Shown piece after piece: positions 36,017 through 44,735 of a stretch of 58,658 nt of DNA (its first letter is position 1; each line of letters starts with the position of its first letter). The notes under the pieces were generated by a model. It had not been told where the DNA came from, did no database searches, and saw only the letters and a list, made by a program, of their open reading frames with translations. The translations under genes were made by a program, and so were the position numbers. The stretch is from Neomegalonema sp. (lineage in GTDB: Bacteria; Pseudomonadota; Alphaproteobacteria; Rhodobacterales; Rhodobacteraceae). Location: the NCBI GenBank assembly GCA_022760435.1, contig JALEFY010000027.1:1-58658 (forward strand), read 5' to 3'.

Positions 36017-36793
36017 ATGATGACCGGTTCCTTTCGCCATAGCCACCCGGATGCTGCGCGCTGCCCCTCGCCCAATTTCGGCGAGCGCCGCCCGTGGCCG
36101 GGGGCCGCCTTTCAGGACGCAAGCCCGAAGCCGGATCTGGTGATCCTCCATTACACCGGCATGCAAAGCGCCGGGGCGGCGCGCGATCGGCTCTGCCAGC
36201 CTGAGGCTCAGGTCAGTGCCCATTACCTCATCGAGCAAGACGGCGCGATCCTCGCCATGGTCGATGAGCAAGCCCGCGCATGGCATGCGGGGCGTGCCAT
36301 GTGGCAGGGGATCGAGGATATCAACAGCCGCTCGATCGGGATCGAGCTCGTCAATGGTGGGCATGATTTCGGGCAGCCCCCTTTCCCTGAAGCGCAGATG
36401 CGGGCGCTTGAAACCCTGCTACGCGATCTGCGCGCGCGCTGGCAGATCCCCGCGAGCAATGTGCTGGGTCATTCCGATATCGCCCCCGGTCGCAAGCGCG
36501 ATCCGGGAGAAAAGTTCGACTGGCACCGGCTCGCCCGCGAGGGGTTGGCGGTGATGCCAGAGCGTGGCAAGGCCCCTCTCCACAGCCCGATGAACTGGCG
36601 CGAGGCCATGCGGCGGATCGGCTATGGCGACTGGCCAGAGCCCGCCTTGCTTGACGCCTTGCGCCTGCGCTATGCGCCAGAGCGGCTCGGCACCCCGGCT
36701 TGCGCCGCAGATGATGCAACGGCTTTCGCTGCGTTCTGCGCCTTTAGGCCCAAAGCAATTGACAGGGAAGGCATCCCGACCGCAGGTTCCTAA
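36017..36793 (+). CDS. N-acetylmuramoyl-L-alanine amidase (AmiD/AmpD type)
   Basis: A 258-residue zinc amidase that cleaves the lactyl-amide bond of murein or anhydro-muropeptides. The metal and catalytic residues are in LVILHYTGM, SIGIELVNGGHD and NVLGHSDIAPGRKRDPGEKFDW. The C-terminal 70 residues look like a peptidoglycan-binding helical module (MRRIGYGDWPEPALLDALRLRY). No clear signal peptide is seen, so it may act in the cytoplasm on recycled muropeptides. Confidence 0.9.
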   Translation: MMTGSFRHSHPDAARCPSPNFGERRPWPGAAFQDASPKPDLVILHYTGMQSAGAARDRLCQPEAQVSAHYLIEQDGAILAMVDEQARAWHAGRAMWQGIEDINSRSIGIELVNGGHDFGQPPFPEAQMRALETLLRDLRARWQIPASNVLGHSDIAPGRKRDPGEKFDWHRLAREGLAVMPERGKAPLHSPMNWREAMRRIGYGDWPEPALLDALRLRYAPERLGTPACAADDATAFAAFCAFRPKAIDREGIPTAGS

Positions 36794-36989
36794 TCGCCCC
36801 AACACCGCCCCTTATCGGGGAATGTCGAGCAACGGGGGCCAAAAAGGCAGCCGGTCTGCGTCGTTGTTGACACAATATTTGGTAATCTGACGCTATGCGC
36901 GGACTAGAACCTTCCCAGAAAAAGGTCTATGGGTCAGACAATCTCTAGCTGCTTGGGCGATGCAGCATTCAGTGATGGGGCGTTTAACA

Positions 36990-37661
36990 ATGAGTTCGGA
37001 CATCGCGAGTGACGGCTTTGCGCAAGCGCGCAAGAACATGGTGGATTGTCAGGTGCGTCCGTCAGACGTGACCCGACTCTCCTTGATCGATGCGATGATG
37101 TGGGCACCGCGAGAGATATTCGTGCCCGTCGATCGTCGACCGACCGCCTATATTGGCGAGGCGATCGCACTGACCAAGGGCCGCTTCGAGCTCGATCCGC
37201 GCGTTTTCGCGAAAATGGCCGATACCGCGCAGCCCCGGCAGACCGATCTCGCCCTCGTGATCGGCAGCGGCATGGGTTATGCTGCGGCCGTTCTGTCGAA
37301 AATGGTCGCCACGGTCGTCGCGCTTGAAGAGGACGAAAGCCTGGCCGCGGCGGGTCGCACGGCCTTCAGCGAGCTTGAGGCCAATACCGTCCTCAGCGAG
37401 ACCGGCCCGCTGGCGCAAGGTTGCCCGGCGCATGCGCCCTTTGATCTGATCTTCATCAATGGCGGGGCCGAAACCGTGCCCACCGCGATCTATGATCAAC
37501 TGGCCGAAGATGGCCGACTGGTTAGCATCAAGATGAATGGCGATGTCGGACGCTGCGAATTGTCCGTGAAGATCAAGGGCATCATCGGCTCGCGCCCGGT
37601 TTTTGATGCCGCCGCCGCCGTGCTGCCCGGATTTGAACGCCCCGCGGCGTTCAAGTTCTAA
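36990..37661 (+). CDS. pcm: Protein-L-isoaspartate O-methyltransferase family
   Basis: A 223-residue SAM-dependent methyltransferase: KNMVDCQVRPSDVT, PREIFVP, and VIGSGMGYAAAVLSKM (motif I, slightly degenerate against GTGSGYxxA). This short alphaproteobacterial form lies directly upstream of tolC in many genomes. Whether it still repairs isoaspartate is open, since the motif has IGSGMG. ATG at 36990 is preferred over one at 36960. Confidence 0.85.
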   Translation: MSSDIASDGFAQARKNMVDCQVRPSDVTRLSLIDAMMWAPREIFVPVDRRPTAYIGEAIALTKGRFELDPRVFAKMADTAQPRQTDLALVIGSGMGYAAAVLSKMVATVVALEEDESLAAAGRTAFSELEANTVLSETGPLAQGCPAHAPFDLIFINGGAETVPTAIYDQLAEDGRLVSIKMNGDVGRCELSVKIKGIIGSRPVFDAAAAVLPGFERPAAFKF

Positions 37662-37780
37662 ACCGAGGAATACAACACCAGCGCCGCGCGTCGGCACGCC
37701 GATCGCCGTATGCTGGCAGGTCTGCATCTGTCGCGCGGCAATTGGGTCATTGGTCTGGGGTAGCGGTTGCTTATCCACAG

Positions 37781-37810
37781 GCCGACAGGGATAACGCCGA
37801 CAGGGATAAC
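37781..37810 (+). repeat. 15-bp perfect tandem duplication upstream of tolC
   Basis: GCCGACAGGGATAAC occurs twice head to tail. It is preceded by TTATCC, an inverse of GGATAA in the repeat. It lies 65 bp before the tolC ATG and could be a regulatory or slippage-derived repeat. Confidence 0.6.
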
Positions 37811-37874
37811 GCAGGCACTTGAAAGTGACTGTAGCGGGTCAGATCGGCTCAGCCAGAACGCGACGGAGTACGGG

Positions 37875-39335
37875 ATGCAAGATTTGGGACAGTCGGCACC
37901 AGCGGTTACACAAACGACCCGCCGGAACAGAGGCTTCATCGCACGCATGATGAGCAGCGGCGCCGTGCTCGCCTTGCTGCTCGGCGGCTCCGGCATGGCA
38001 CAGGCAGAGACGCTGGCAGACGCCCTGGTGACGGCGGTCGATACCAGCCCGACCCTCGCGGCCTCACGCGCCCGGCTGCGCACGCTCGACGAACTGGCCG
38101 AGCAAGCCCGTGCCGGTGGCCGTCCCAGCATCGCCGGTACCGGCTCGGTTGGCGCACGCAGCATCTATGCGCGGCGCAATCGCTCCTCCGACTTCTCCCA
38201 TAGCGGCACCACCCCGGCCTCGATTGGCCTGAGCGGGTCGCAAATGCTCTATGATGGCGGGCAGACTGCCAATGCCGTCAGCGGCGCTGAGGCCGATATC
38301 GATACCGGTCGTTTTGACGTGCGTCAGACGGAGCAAAATGTGCTGCTCGAAGCGGTGACCTCTTATGTCGAGGTTCTGCGCGCTCAGGAGAATGTCGCCA
38401 TTTCGCGCAACAACGTCGGCGTGATCGGGCGCCAGCTCTCCGCCGCACAAGACCGTTTCGATGTCGGTGAAGTGACCCGTACCGATGTCGCGCAAGCGCG
38501 CGCCCGCCGCGCTCAGAGCCAGGCGACCTTGCAAACCAATCTGGGGACCCTCGGCCAGGCCCGTCAGAGCTATATCCGAGCCGTTGGCACCGCGCCGCTG
38601 GATCTCGCGCCGCTGCCGCCCATGCCCGATCTGCCCGAAAGCCTCGAAGAAGCGATCGCCATTGCTGAGAACCAGCACCCGGCGATCATTGCCGATCAGA
38701 ATGCGGTGAAGTCGGCCTCTTTCGGCGTGCGCCAAGCGATTGGCGGCACCCTGCCTTCGGTCGATCTGACCGGCGATGTCGGCGCTGCGGCGAACTCCTC
38801 GACGCAAAACCGCGATGCTCTCTCGGCCGAGGTCGCGCTGGAAGCGTCCGTGCCCCTCTATCAGGGCGGCGCCCTGTCGAGCCGGGTTCGCGCCGCGCAA
38901 GCCTTGGTCAGCCAGCGCCGCGCTGAGCTGTTCGAGACGACGCGTCTGGTCAAGGAGCAAGTCGGTGTCGCCTGGGAAACCCTGAAAGCGGCCCGCGCCA
39001 CCATCGAGGCGAGCCAAGCCCAGATCCGCGCGGCGCAAGTTGCCTTTGACGGCGTGCGCGAGGAAGCCAAAGTCGGCTCGCGGACCACTCTGGACGTGCT
39101 GGATGCCGAGCAAGAACTGCTCGACGCCCGCTTCGCTCTGGTCAATGCCCGCTCCGATGAATATGTGGCAGGCTATCAGCTCTTGGCGGCGATTGGCCTT
39201 CTGACCGTCGAGCATCTGGGGCTCAACACGCAAAATTACGATCCGGCACAGATCGACCAGCCCCAAAACGGCAATACGCTGGGCACCTGGCCGGAAACCG
39301 AAGACACCGAATGGCTCAATAGCTGGCGCCCCTGA
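37875..39335 (+). CDS. tolC: TolC-family outer membrane channel
   Basis: A 486-residue outer membrane efflux/secretion channel. A signal peptide ends at GMAQA-ET near residue 44. The two long helical-hairpin repeats follow, with ADALVTAVDTSPTLAASRARLR, VGEVTRTDVAQARARRAQSQATL and, in the second half, VGSRTTLDVLDAEQELLDARFALVNARSDEYVAGYQLL. ATG at 37875 follows GGAGTACGGG. The segment 37662-37874 before it holds only the short repeat. It is a candidate partner of the type I exporter at 2370-5569 and for export of the RTX protein. Confidence 0.95.
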   Translation: MQDLGQSAPAVTQTTRRNRGFIARMMSSGAVLALLLGGSGMAQAETLADALVTAVDTSPTLAASRARLRTLDELAEQARAGGRPSIAGTGSVGARSIYARRNRSSDFSHSGTTPASIGLSGSQMLYDGGQTANAVSGAEADIDTGRFDVRQTEQNVLLEAVTSYVEVLRAQENVAISRNNVGVIGRQLSAAQDRFDVGEVTRTDVAQARARRAQSQATLQTNLGTLGQARQSYIRAVGTAPLDLAPLPPMPDLPESLEEAIAIAENQHPAIIADQNAVKSASFGVRQAIGGTLPSVDLTGDVGAAANSSTQNRDALSAEVALEASVPLYQGGALSSRVRAAQALVSQRRAELFETTRLVKEQVGVAWETLKAARATIEASQAQIRAAQVAFDGVREEAKVGSRTTLDVLDAEQELLDARFALVNARSDEYVAGYQLLAAIGLLTVEHLGLNTQNYDPAQIDQPQNGNTLGTWPETEDTEWLNSWRP

Positions 39336-39430
39336 CGGGCGCAGCGGGAGGGTGCCGGGCAGGAGAGAGCTCGGCGTCCGAGATCCCGGCCCTTGTGAGA
39401 GAGCGGTGTCAGGAGCACGAGGACAAGGCG

Positions 39431-40753
39431 TTGACTGAGACAAACAAGACGAGCCGCCCGGGCAAGGATGTCGAAATGGACGATATCCTCGCTTCGATCG
39501 GACGGATCGTATCGGAGTCGGACAAGGCTCGATCGGACGGTACCCAAGCTGATCCTCTCGCGGCATTGGATGATATGATGCGCAGCCCAGCGACCGCGGC
39601 AACGCGCAAGCCGGATCAGGATGCTCCGGTCTGGAATGAGCTCGAGGCGCTGTTGGCCACTGCCAGCACCTCGCTCGGCGCGCAGAAGCCGCGCAAAGCC
39701 GCGCCGACGCCTCTTGCAGCCGCAGCAGCAAAGCCCGCGAAAGCCAAGAAAGAGGCCCCAAAGCCAAAGCTTGCGCCGACGCCGACGAACGCTGTGCCCA
39801 CAGCTCCCGTTGCGCAGATGAAGAGCGAGCCCGACGAGCCGTCCGAAGACGCGCCCGCCTCTATCAAGGCGGATAAATTCGAGACCGCCTTCTCCAATCT
39901 GGAAGCCTCATTAGCCGAGACCGCCCAGAGCGAGGCTGACAAGCTGAGCCGATCCGGCGCGGTCGTGTCAGACGCTACTCCGGAACCCGAAGCGGCGAAA
40001 GAGGCGCCCGCAGCCGCAAGCGCCGCCGCCACGCCGCCTCAAACGCATAAGGCCTTGCTCAAGGTTGCGCAGGCGATGCGGGATGAAGCCGCGCGTCAGG
40101 CCGAGCGCGAGGAGAGCGAGCCGCGGTCGCCCGTGCCGCCGACCAAGAAGTTTCAGGAAATCATCGGCTGGAAACCGCCTCAACCGATTGAAACCGCCCC
40201 GTCTGACGATACGGAAACCGACACTGACGCGGATGGCGGAAACGAGCCATCCAACACGCTGCCCGATCCCGTTCTCGAACTGACCAAAGCGCTGCCGGAC
40301 GAGGCGTCGCCGCTCCCGGCGGCAGATGATCCGGTCGCAGAACCGCTGCTGCTCTCGCCAGAAGACGCAATCGGGCATGCAGCTCCCCATGTGACGGAGC
40401 TGAGCAACCGCAATGAAGAGGGCGACGATGACGCCGGCACTCTCCATTTGCGAGCGATTGCGGGGGAGGACAGCGCCCGGCCCGCCTCGCCTCTCGAAGA
40501 AGAGCTCCTCTCGCGCGCCAGCCATGACGCCGCCGCGCTGGCGTTCCGAGCGCTCTCGGATCCACAAGGCGAAGCGGCGCGCGAGGTGCTTGCCAAGGCG
40601 CGCATGCGCAAGGCAATCGATGACGGGACCCTCGATCAACTCACCCGCGAAACGCTGCGGCCACTGCTCGCGCGATGGCTCGATGAGCATCTGCCCGGAC
40701 TGGTCGAGAACCTGGTGCTCAAGGAGATCGAGAAGGCCCGCGACGATCGCTGA
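39431..40753 (+). CDS. popZ: PopZ-like polar organising protein (DUF2497)
   Basis: A 440-residue acidic, Pro/Ala-rich protein with only its ends conserved: MDDILASIGRIVSESD near the start and LTRETLRPLLARWLDEHLPGLVENLVLKEIEKA at the end. This is the PopZ/DUF2497 signature of a self-assembling polar scaffold that recruits chromosome-segregation and cell-cycle proteins. The middle (about 300 residues) is disordered and longer than in Caulobacter PopZ. TTG at 39431 or ATG at 39476 could be the start. It follows pcm-tolC as usual, but valS, normally next, is absent. A Rieske gene lies there on the other strand. Confidence 0.9.
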   Translation: MTETNKTSRPGKDVEMDDILASIGRIVSESDKARSDGTQADPLAALDDMMRSPATAATRKPDQDAPVWNELEALLATASTSLGAQKPRKAAPTPLAAAAAKPAKAKKEAPKPKLAPTPTNAVPTAPVAQMKSEPDEPSEDAPASIKADKFETAFSNLEASLAETAQSEADKLSRSGAVVSDATPEPEAAKEAPAAASAAATPPQTHKALLKVAQAMRDEAARQAEREESEPRSPVPPTKKFQEIIGWKPPQPIETAPSDDTETDTDADGGNEPSNTLPDPVLELTKALPDEASPLPAADDPVAEPLLLSPEDAIGHAAPHVTELSNRNEEGDDDAGTLHLRAIAGEDSARPASPLEEELLSRASHDAAALAFRALSDPQGEAAREVLAKARMRKAIDDGTLDQLTRETLRPLLARWLDEHLPGLVENLVLKEIEKARDDR

Positions 40754-40831
40754 ACCAAGAAATGCTGGGCCAAGAATCGCTGAGACAGGGATCGCTGGCG
40801 CAAGAAGCGCCGAGACAAGGGTCCGTGAGGC
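40742..40831 (+). repeat. Six imperfect 15-bp repeats across the popZ stop
   Basis: Units such as GACGATCGCTGAACC, AAGAATCGCTGAGAC and AGGGATCGCTGGCGC repeat every 15 bp, six times. The popZ stop codon TGA is inside the first unit, so the array grew over the gene end. On the minus strand it would read as pentapeptides but has no start or family. Confidence 0.7.
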
Positions 40832-40864
40832 CGGGGTAGGCCCGCTGGGCCTGCACTCCGGGTG

Positions 40865-40908
40865 TTAGCTGCGCCAGCGCAGGGGGTCTTAGCTGCGCCA
40901 GCGCAGGG
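40865..40908. repeat. Duplicated end of Rieske gene
   Basis: TTAGCTGCGCCAGCGCAGGG is present at 40865-40884 and again at 40889-40908. The second copy is the last codons and stop of the Rieske gene, and the first lies just behind the stop. It is a small tandem duplication without effect on the protein. Confidence 0.8.
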
Positions 40909-41926
40909 TCTGCTCACGCAGCGGATTGGCGAAGGGGCGATCTTCGGCGCGATGCGCGAACCATTCGTCCTTGAGCCGCATCCACCAGCGCGCCTGAGTG
41001 TCGGCATCATTGATCAGCATCAGCCGAGGCTTGTGCACCAGCCCCTCGCGCTGCTGCTGCACCACATCGCGGTCTTGCTCGATGAAGATCCGGCCCAGCC
41101 GCCGCACCAGTGGCTTGAGCACGAAGGCCCAGCCCATCGACCACCAGATATATTGGGTGATCTGGGTGCGCCCTTCGTCGATCGGCGTGATCACCGTGAC
41201 CGAGACCACCTGATGCGTGTCGCTCACGATCTCCTCGATCCGGAAACCGGGCAGGCGATAGGTGATCTGGGTTTCGATATTCTTGCCGATCGGGCGATAG
41301 GCAATGTTGCGGGCCGGCACCTTGTGCCGCTTCATCCGCCAGCCGAGCTCGCAGGGCTCGAAATGCTTTTCCTTCTCGCGCAGCTTTGTCGCGTCCTTCT
41401 TGAACCACCAGGAGGTATGCACGAAGGCGGCATGGGTCGGGTCCATCAACCCGAAAGCGGCATGATCGGTCGAGCACTCGAAGGGCATGGTGACATAGCC
41501 ATCGGGCGCGCGATCGAAATAGGGCATCTTCGGCGGCGAGCCGGGGGCCTCGCCCTTTTCACCGAAGAAGATCCAGATCATCCCCTGCTGCTCGACGCAC
41601 GGATAGGCACCGCAGCGGATCTTGCCGATCTCGACCTGCTGATCGGAGGTCAGCGAGGGGATCAGGGTGCAGGTGCCCTCGCCATTGAAGCGCCAGCCGT
41701 GATAGCAGCATTCGACATCATCGCCGATCATGCGGCCATAGCGCAGCGGGATGCCGCGATGGGGGCAGTGATCCTTCAGCGCGAAAACCGAGCCGTCTGC
41801 CCGGCGCCCGATCACAACCGGCTCACCGAGCAGGGTTTTCGGCTCGAAGCTGGAGCGTTTGAGTTCGGCCCCGGGCATGGCGACATACCAGTGCCCGCGC
41901 ATCAGTTCGGCTGTCAGTCCTTGCAT
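40889..41926 (-). CDS. Rieske non-heme iron oxygenase
   Basis: A 345-residue oxygenase subunit. The Rieske cluster motifs are CPHRG (about 52) and CYHGW (about 74). The mononuclear iron region DHAAFGLMDPTHAAFVH follows near 160. The form resembles vanillate O-demethylase and related aromatic or side-chain oxygenases. No reductase or ferredoxin gene is adjacent, so the electron donor is elsewhere and the substrate unknown. ATG at 41926 follows GGGATGGG. A start at 41959 is possible. Confidence 0.9.
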   Translation of the reverse strand: MQGLTAELMRGHWYVAMPGAELKRSSFEPKTLLGEPVVIGRRADGSVFALKDHCPHRGIPLRYGRMIGDDVECCYHGWRFNGEGTCTLIPSLTSDQQVEIGKIRCGAYPCVEQQGMIWIFFGEKGEAPGSPPKMPYFDRAPDGYVTMPFECSTDHAAFGLMDPTHAAFVHTSWWFKKDATKLREKEKHFEPCELGWRMKRHKVPARNIAYRPIGKNIETQITYRLPGFRIEEIVSDTHQVVSVTVITPIDEGRTQITQYIWWSMGWAFVLKPLVRRLGRIFIEQDRDVVQQQREGLVHKPRLMLINDADTQARWWMRLKDEWFAHRAEDRPFANPLREQTLRWRS

Positions 41927-41998
41927 GGCCCATCCCGCATCTGCGTCTCGCGCCGCCATCGGACCGACTGGACGGCGGCCCGACGCGCTTCAATCCAA

Positions 41999-43615
41999 TC
42001 AGCCGCGCGGAAACACCCGAGCGACCAGGCTCCGCAGATCATAGGGCGTCTTGGGCCGGTCAAAACTGCCGCTTCCGGCGTAGTCGTTGAACGAAGCGGG
42101 CAGTGGCGCCGACTCGATCATCCTTGCCGCCCGCGCTGGCTTATGCGCAACACCATTGGGCCGGGCGCCAGTGCGCATCGAGCCGCCCAGTGGTCCCTCG
42201 AACGCGCCTGCCAGATCCTGCTTGATATCGGTGCGCATCCGCTCGACCGTCGCATGCAATTGCGAGATCTGTTCCTGATTATTGCGCCCCTGCGCCATCA
42301 ACGCTTCCAGACTGCTCTCACTGAGCGCAGGGCTTTGTTTTTGCGAGATATCTTCGCGGGCGGGCTCGTGCTGCGGCGCGGTCTGCTGCTGGGTCTTCGA
42401 TTGCTGCGTCATTTGCGCCCGGTGCTGCGCGGGCGCAGGTGCCGACAAAGAGGCTGCCAAAGATGCCGCCTTGGCCACCCGCCGATAGCGCGCGCTCACC
42501 CGACCGGCCCGACGCAGCTTTTGCCGCAGCGCGATGCGTTCTTCCTTCCGGCGCTTGATGGCATAGGCATCGAGCGCCTCGACCGCCCCCTCATTCGCGG
42601 CCTCTGACATGTTCCGGGCCAGAGCCTGGGTCTGGCGCAACTGCTCGGACATGCTGCGCTCGATCAGCGATTTGCCTTCGCTGCGCGCGGCGCGGATCTC
42701 ATCCGTCAACGCATCGCGCAGGCTTCTGGGGCCCGGCTGCGGTTGCGGATTGAGGGGCGGCGATGTTGGGTCATTGGGCGCAAAGCCAACCGCCTGCCCC
42801 GTCAGCGGTGCTCCCAAAGGAAGCGGGTTGCCATACATATCAACCGAAGCCGGCATGGGTGCGGGGGCGATATCGCCAAGCAACGCGCGCTCCAAGGTCG
42901 CGAGCCGCTCATTGGTCTGGGCAGACACCGCGCTCAGGTCATTCTGTCCCTGACTGATCCGCGCTTCGATCTGCGCCTGCAATTGCGCCTGAGCCTGCGC
43001 CAGACGGTCGGCCTGCTGGATCAGCGCGTTCAAGGTCTGTTGCTGCGCTTCGCCGATCCGTGCCCCCAGATCCGCGCCCTGGCTGCTGACCAGATCGATG
43101 CTCTGCTTATGCGCCCGCCCGAATTGCTCAACCTGCGCCTTGGCGCGCAGATCCGCTTCGGTCCTGGTTTGCTCACCAAGCGCTGCCAGTGCTTTCGTGG
43201 CTTCTTGCAGATTGGCGAGCTGCGACGAGAGCGTCTGACCTTGCTTGTCGAGCGCGCCCGAAAGCAGGCTCTGCACCCGTGCGAGTTCCGTGCGCGCCTC
43301 GGCCTGCCGATTGGCGACGTCCTTGCTCAGATCACCGCGAGCGCTGTCGATCCGCGCCTCGATCTGCTCGGCCCGTTGCAGCAGGATCTTCTCCGCCCGG
43401 TCGATATCATCGCGGACATTGCGCGTGCCGTTGCTGGAGCGATCGCTCAGCTCCATGATCTGGTAAGCAAGAAAACTGCTCGCATCACCCACTGGTGGCG
43501 CCGGACGCTCAGGCGGCGGGCTGACATGCTTGCCCTTGCGCGCCTCAAGCGCCGAGAGATGATCGGCGTTGCCGTTTTCCGTCGGCCCGTAGGAGCCGTT
43601 CAATTTGCCGGTCAT
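41999..43615 (-). CDS. Coiled-coil protein of unknown function
   Basis: A 538-residue soluble protein. Residues about 50-250 form long Gln/Ala/Glu-rich coiled coil with many AQAQAQLQAQIEARI-like heptads. A Pro/Gly-rich hinge (SVDMYGNPLPLGAPL), a basic segment (IKRRKEERIALRQKLRRAGR), a second short coiled coil and a conserved-looking C-terminus (FNDYAGSGSFDRPKTPYDLRSLV) follow. There is no signal peptide or membrane helix. No family is recognised, and it may be a cytoskeletal or polar scaffold protein. It is downstream of rplT but behind a terminator. Confidence 0.7.
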   Translation of the reverse strand: MTGKLNGSYGPTENGNADHLSALEARKGKHVSPPPERPAPPVGDASSFLAYQIMELSDRSSNGTRNVRDDIDRAEKILLQRAEQIEARIDSARGDLSKDVANRQAEARTELARVQSLLSGALDKQGQTLSSQLANLQEATKALAALGEQTRTEADLRAKAQVEQFGRAHKQSIDLVSSQGADLGARIGEAQQQTLNALIQQADRLAQAQAQLQAQIEARISQGQNDLSAVSAQTNERLATLERALLGDIAPAPMPASVDMYGNPLPLGAPLTGQAVGFAPNDPTSPPLNPQPQPGPRSLRDALTDEIRAARSEGKSLIERSMSEQLRQTQALARNMSEAANEGAVEALDAYAIKRRKEERIALRQKLRRAGRVSARYRRVAKAASLAASLSAPAPAQHRAQMTQQSKTQQQTAPQHEPAREDISQKQSPALSESSLEALMAQGRNNQEQISQLHATVERMRTDIKQDLAGAFEGPLGGSMRTGARPNGVAHKPARAARMIESAPLPASFNDYAGSGSFDRPKTPYDLRSLVARVFPRG

Positions 43616-43651
43616 GATCCCAATCCCGAAATCCTCGATGCCACACACAGT

Positions 43652-43681
43652 AAACGCCGCTGACCGATTTGGCCAGCGGCG
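43652..43681 (-). terminator. Intrinsic terminator after rplT
   Basis: An 11-bp stem (CGCCGCTGGCC / GGTCAGCGGCG on the minus strand, one G-U) with a 5-nt loop and three U residues. It closes the rpmI-rplT operon. Confidence 0.75.
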
Positions 43682-43743
43682 CTTGACTTTGTTAATAATT
43701 TAGGCAGTCCTGTGAGACTGGACCGAAAACCGGCGTTCTCGCC

Positions 43744-44124
43744 TCAGGCAGCGGCTTTCGCGGATGCGAGAGCGGCTTTTGCCTGATCAACCAAAGCCTT
43801 GAAGGCCTCAGGCTGATGGATGGCAAGATCCGACAGAACCTTGCGATCGACTTCCACGCCCGCCTTGTTCAGACCGTCGATGAAGCGCGAATAGCTCAGC
43901 TCGGCATCCAATTCACGCACCGCAGCATTGATTCGCTGAATCCACAGCGCGCGGAAATTACGCTTGCGGACCTTACGGTCGCGGGTCTGATACTGGGCCG
44001 CCTTCTCCACCGCCTGCTTGGCGACGCGGAAAACATTCTTGCGGGCGCCGTAATAGCCCTTGGCTTTGGACAGGACGCGCTTGTGACGGGCGCGTTGCTG
44101 AACGCCGCGTTTTACTCGAGACAT
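43744..44124 (-). CDS. rplT: 50S ribosomal protein L20
   Basis: A 126-residue L20 with [38 protein letters not shown] and [21 protein letters not shown]. It binds 23S rRNA early in assembly. It follows rpmI by 12 bp and ends the operon at the terminator near 43652. Confidence 0.98.
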   Translation of the reverse strand: MSRVKRGVQQRARHKRVLSKAKGYYGARKNVFRVAKQAVEKAAQYQTRDRKVRKRNFRALWIQRINAAVRELDAELSYSRFIDGLNKAGVEVDRKVLSDLAIHQPEAFKALVDQAKAALASAKAAA

Positions 44125-44136
44125 GGCAATGCTCCC

Positions 44137-44334
44137 TTATGAGTATGGCAAAAACTGCTTGACGATGATCTCATCCGGCTTGGAAAGCACGGTCGTGCCC
44201 CGAGCCTGACGGATGAACTTCCGCGTCCGCTTGATCATGCCATGGCGTTTGCCCGCCTGAGCAACTTTCACACGGCCCTTCGCGGTTACCTTGAACCGCT
44301 TCTTGGCCCCCGACTTGGTCTTCATCTTGGGCAT
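44137..44334 (-). CDS. rpmI: 50S ribosomal protein L35
   Basis: A 65-residue L35: [42 protein letters not shown]. The ribosome binding site is AGGAGAATGAA. infC is not upstream, so rpmI-rplT form a two-gene operon here. Confidence 0.98.
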   Translation of the reverse strand: MPKMKTKSGAKKRFKVTAKGRVKVAQAGKRHGMIKRTRKFIRQARGTTVLSKPDEIIVKQFLPYS

Positions 44335-44735
44335 TTCATTCTCCTGAATATGGGCAGAAGTGAGCGCACGCCTCGGCAGCCCGATTACGCCGGACGATGC
44401 GGGAAACCGGGCTTCTATCGGCCCAGAGCGAAAAGTTCAAGCGATTTCGTCACCAGCCAGCGTGACCGAAGCAGGCAGGAGATGCCCGGCAATGGGCCAA
44501 ATGAGCGCTCTCCCCGCGCAAACGTATCGCTGTGAGACGCATGCCCGACCAAGCTGCGCCGATGCTGCAACAGCGAGAGGATTGGCCGGATCAATCCGGC
44601 CTTTATCTGCCTAAATCGCGCCACCTTCACCCTTCGTCCACCCAGTTTCGTCACAATCAAGCCCATGGCCAGCCCATTGGCGCGGTCATTCAAAGTACCG
44701 GCGAGTAACAGAACTGTTTAGCAGGGGACTATGTA
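44335..44735. other. Intergenic region between rpmI and RTX lyase
   Basis: A 401-bp spacer without a convincing gene. It must hold the rpmI promoter and that of the RTX lyase. The palindrome GGCCGG-ATCAAT-CCGGCC (44584-44601) followed by TTTA could be a weak terminator or an operator. No other signal was assigned. Confidence 0.5.

Noticed and set aside
37767-37874. Earlier tolC start
   Set aside because: The extension reads through the 15-bp duplication and puts the signal peptide far inside; ATG at 37875 has a proper ribosome binding site.
40754-40888. Pentapeptide protein on the minus strand
   Set aside because: The five-residue pattern is only the reading of the 15-bp repeat; there is no start or conserved sequence.
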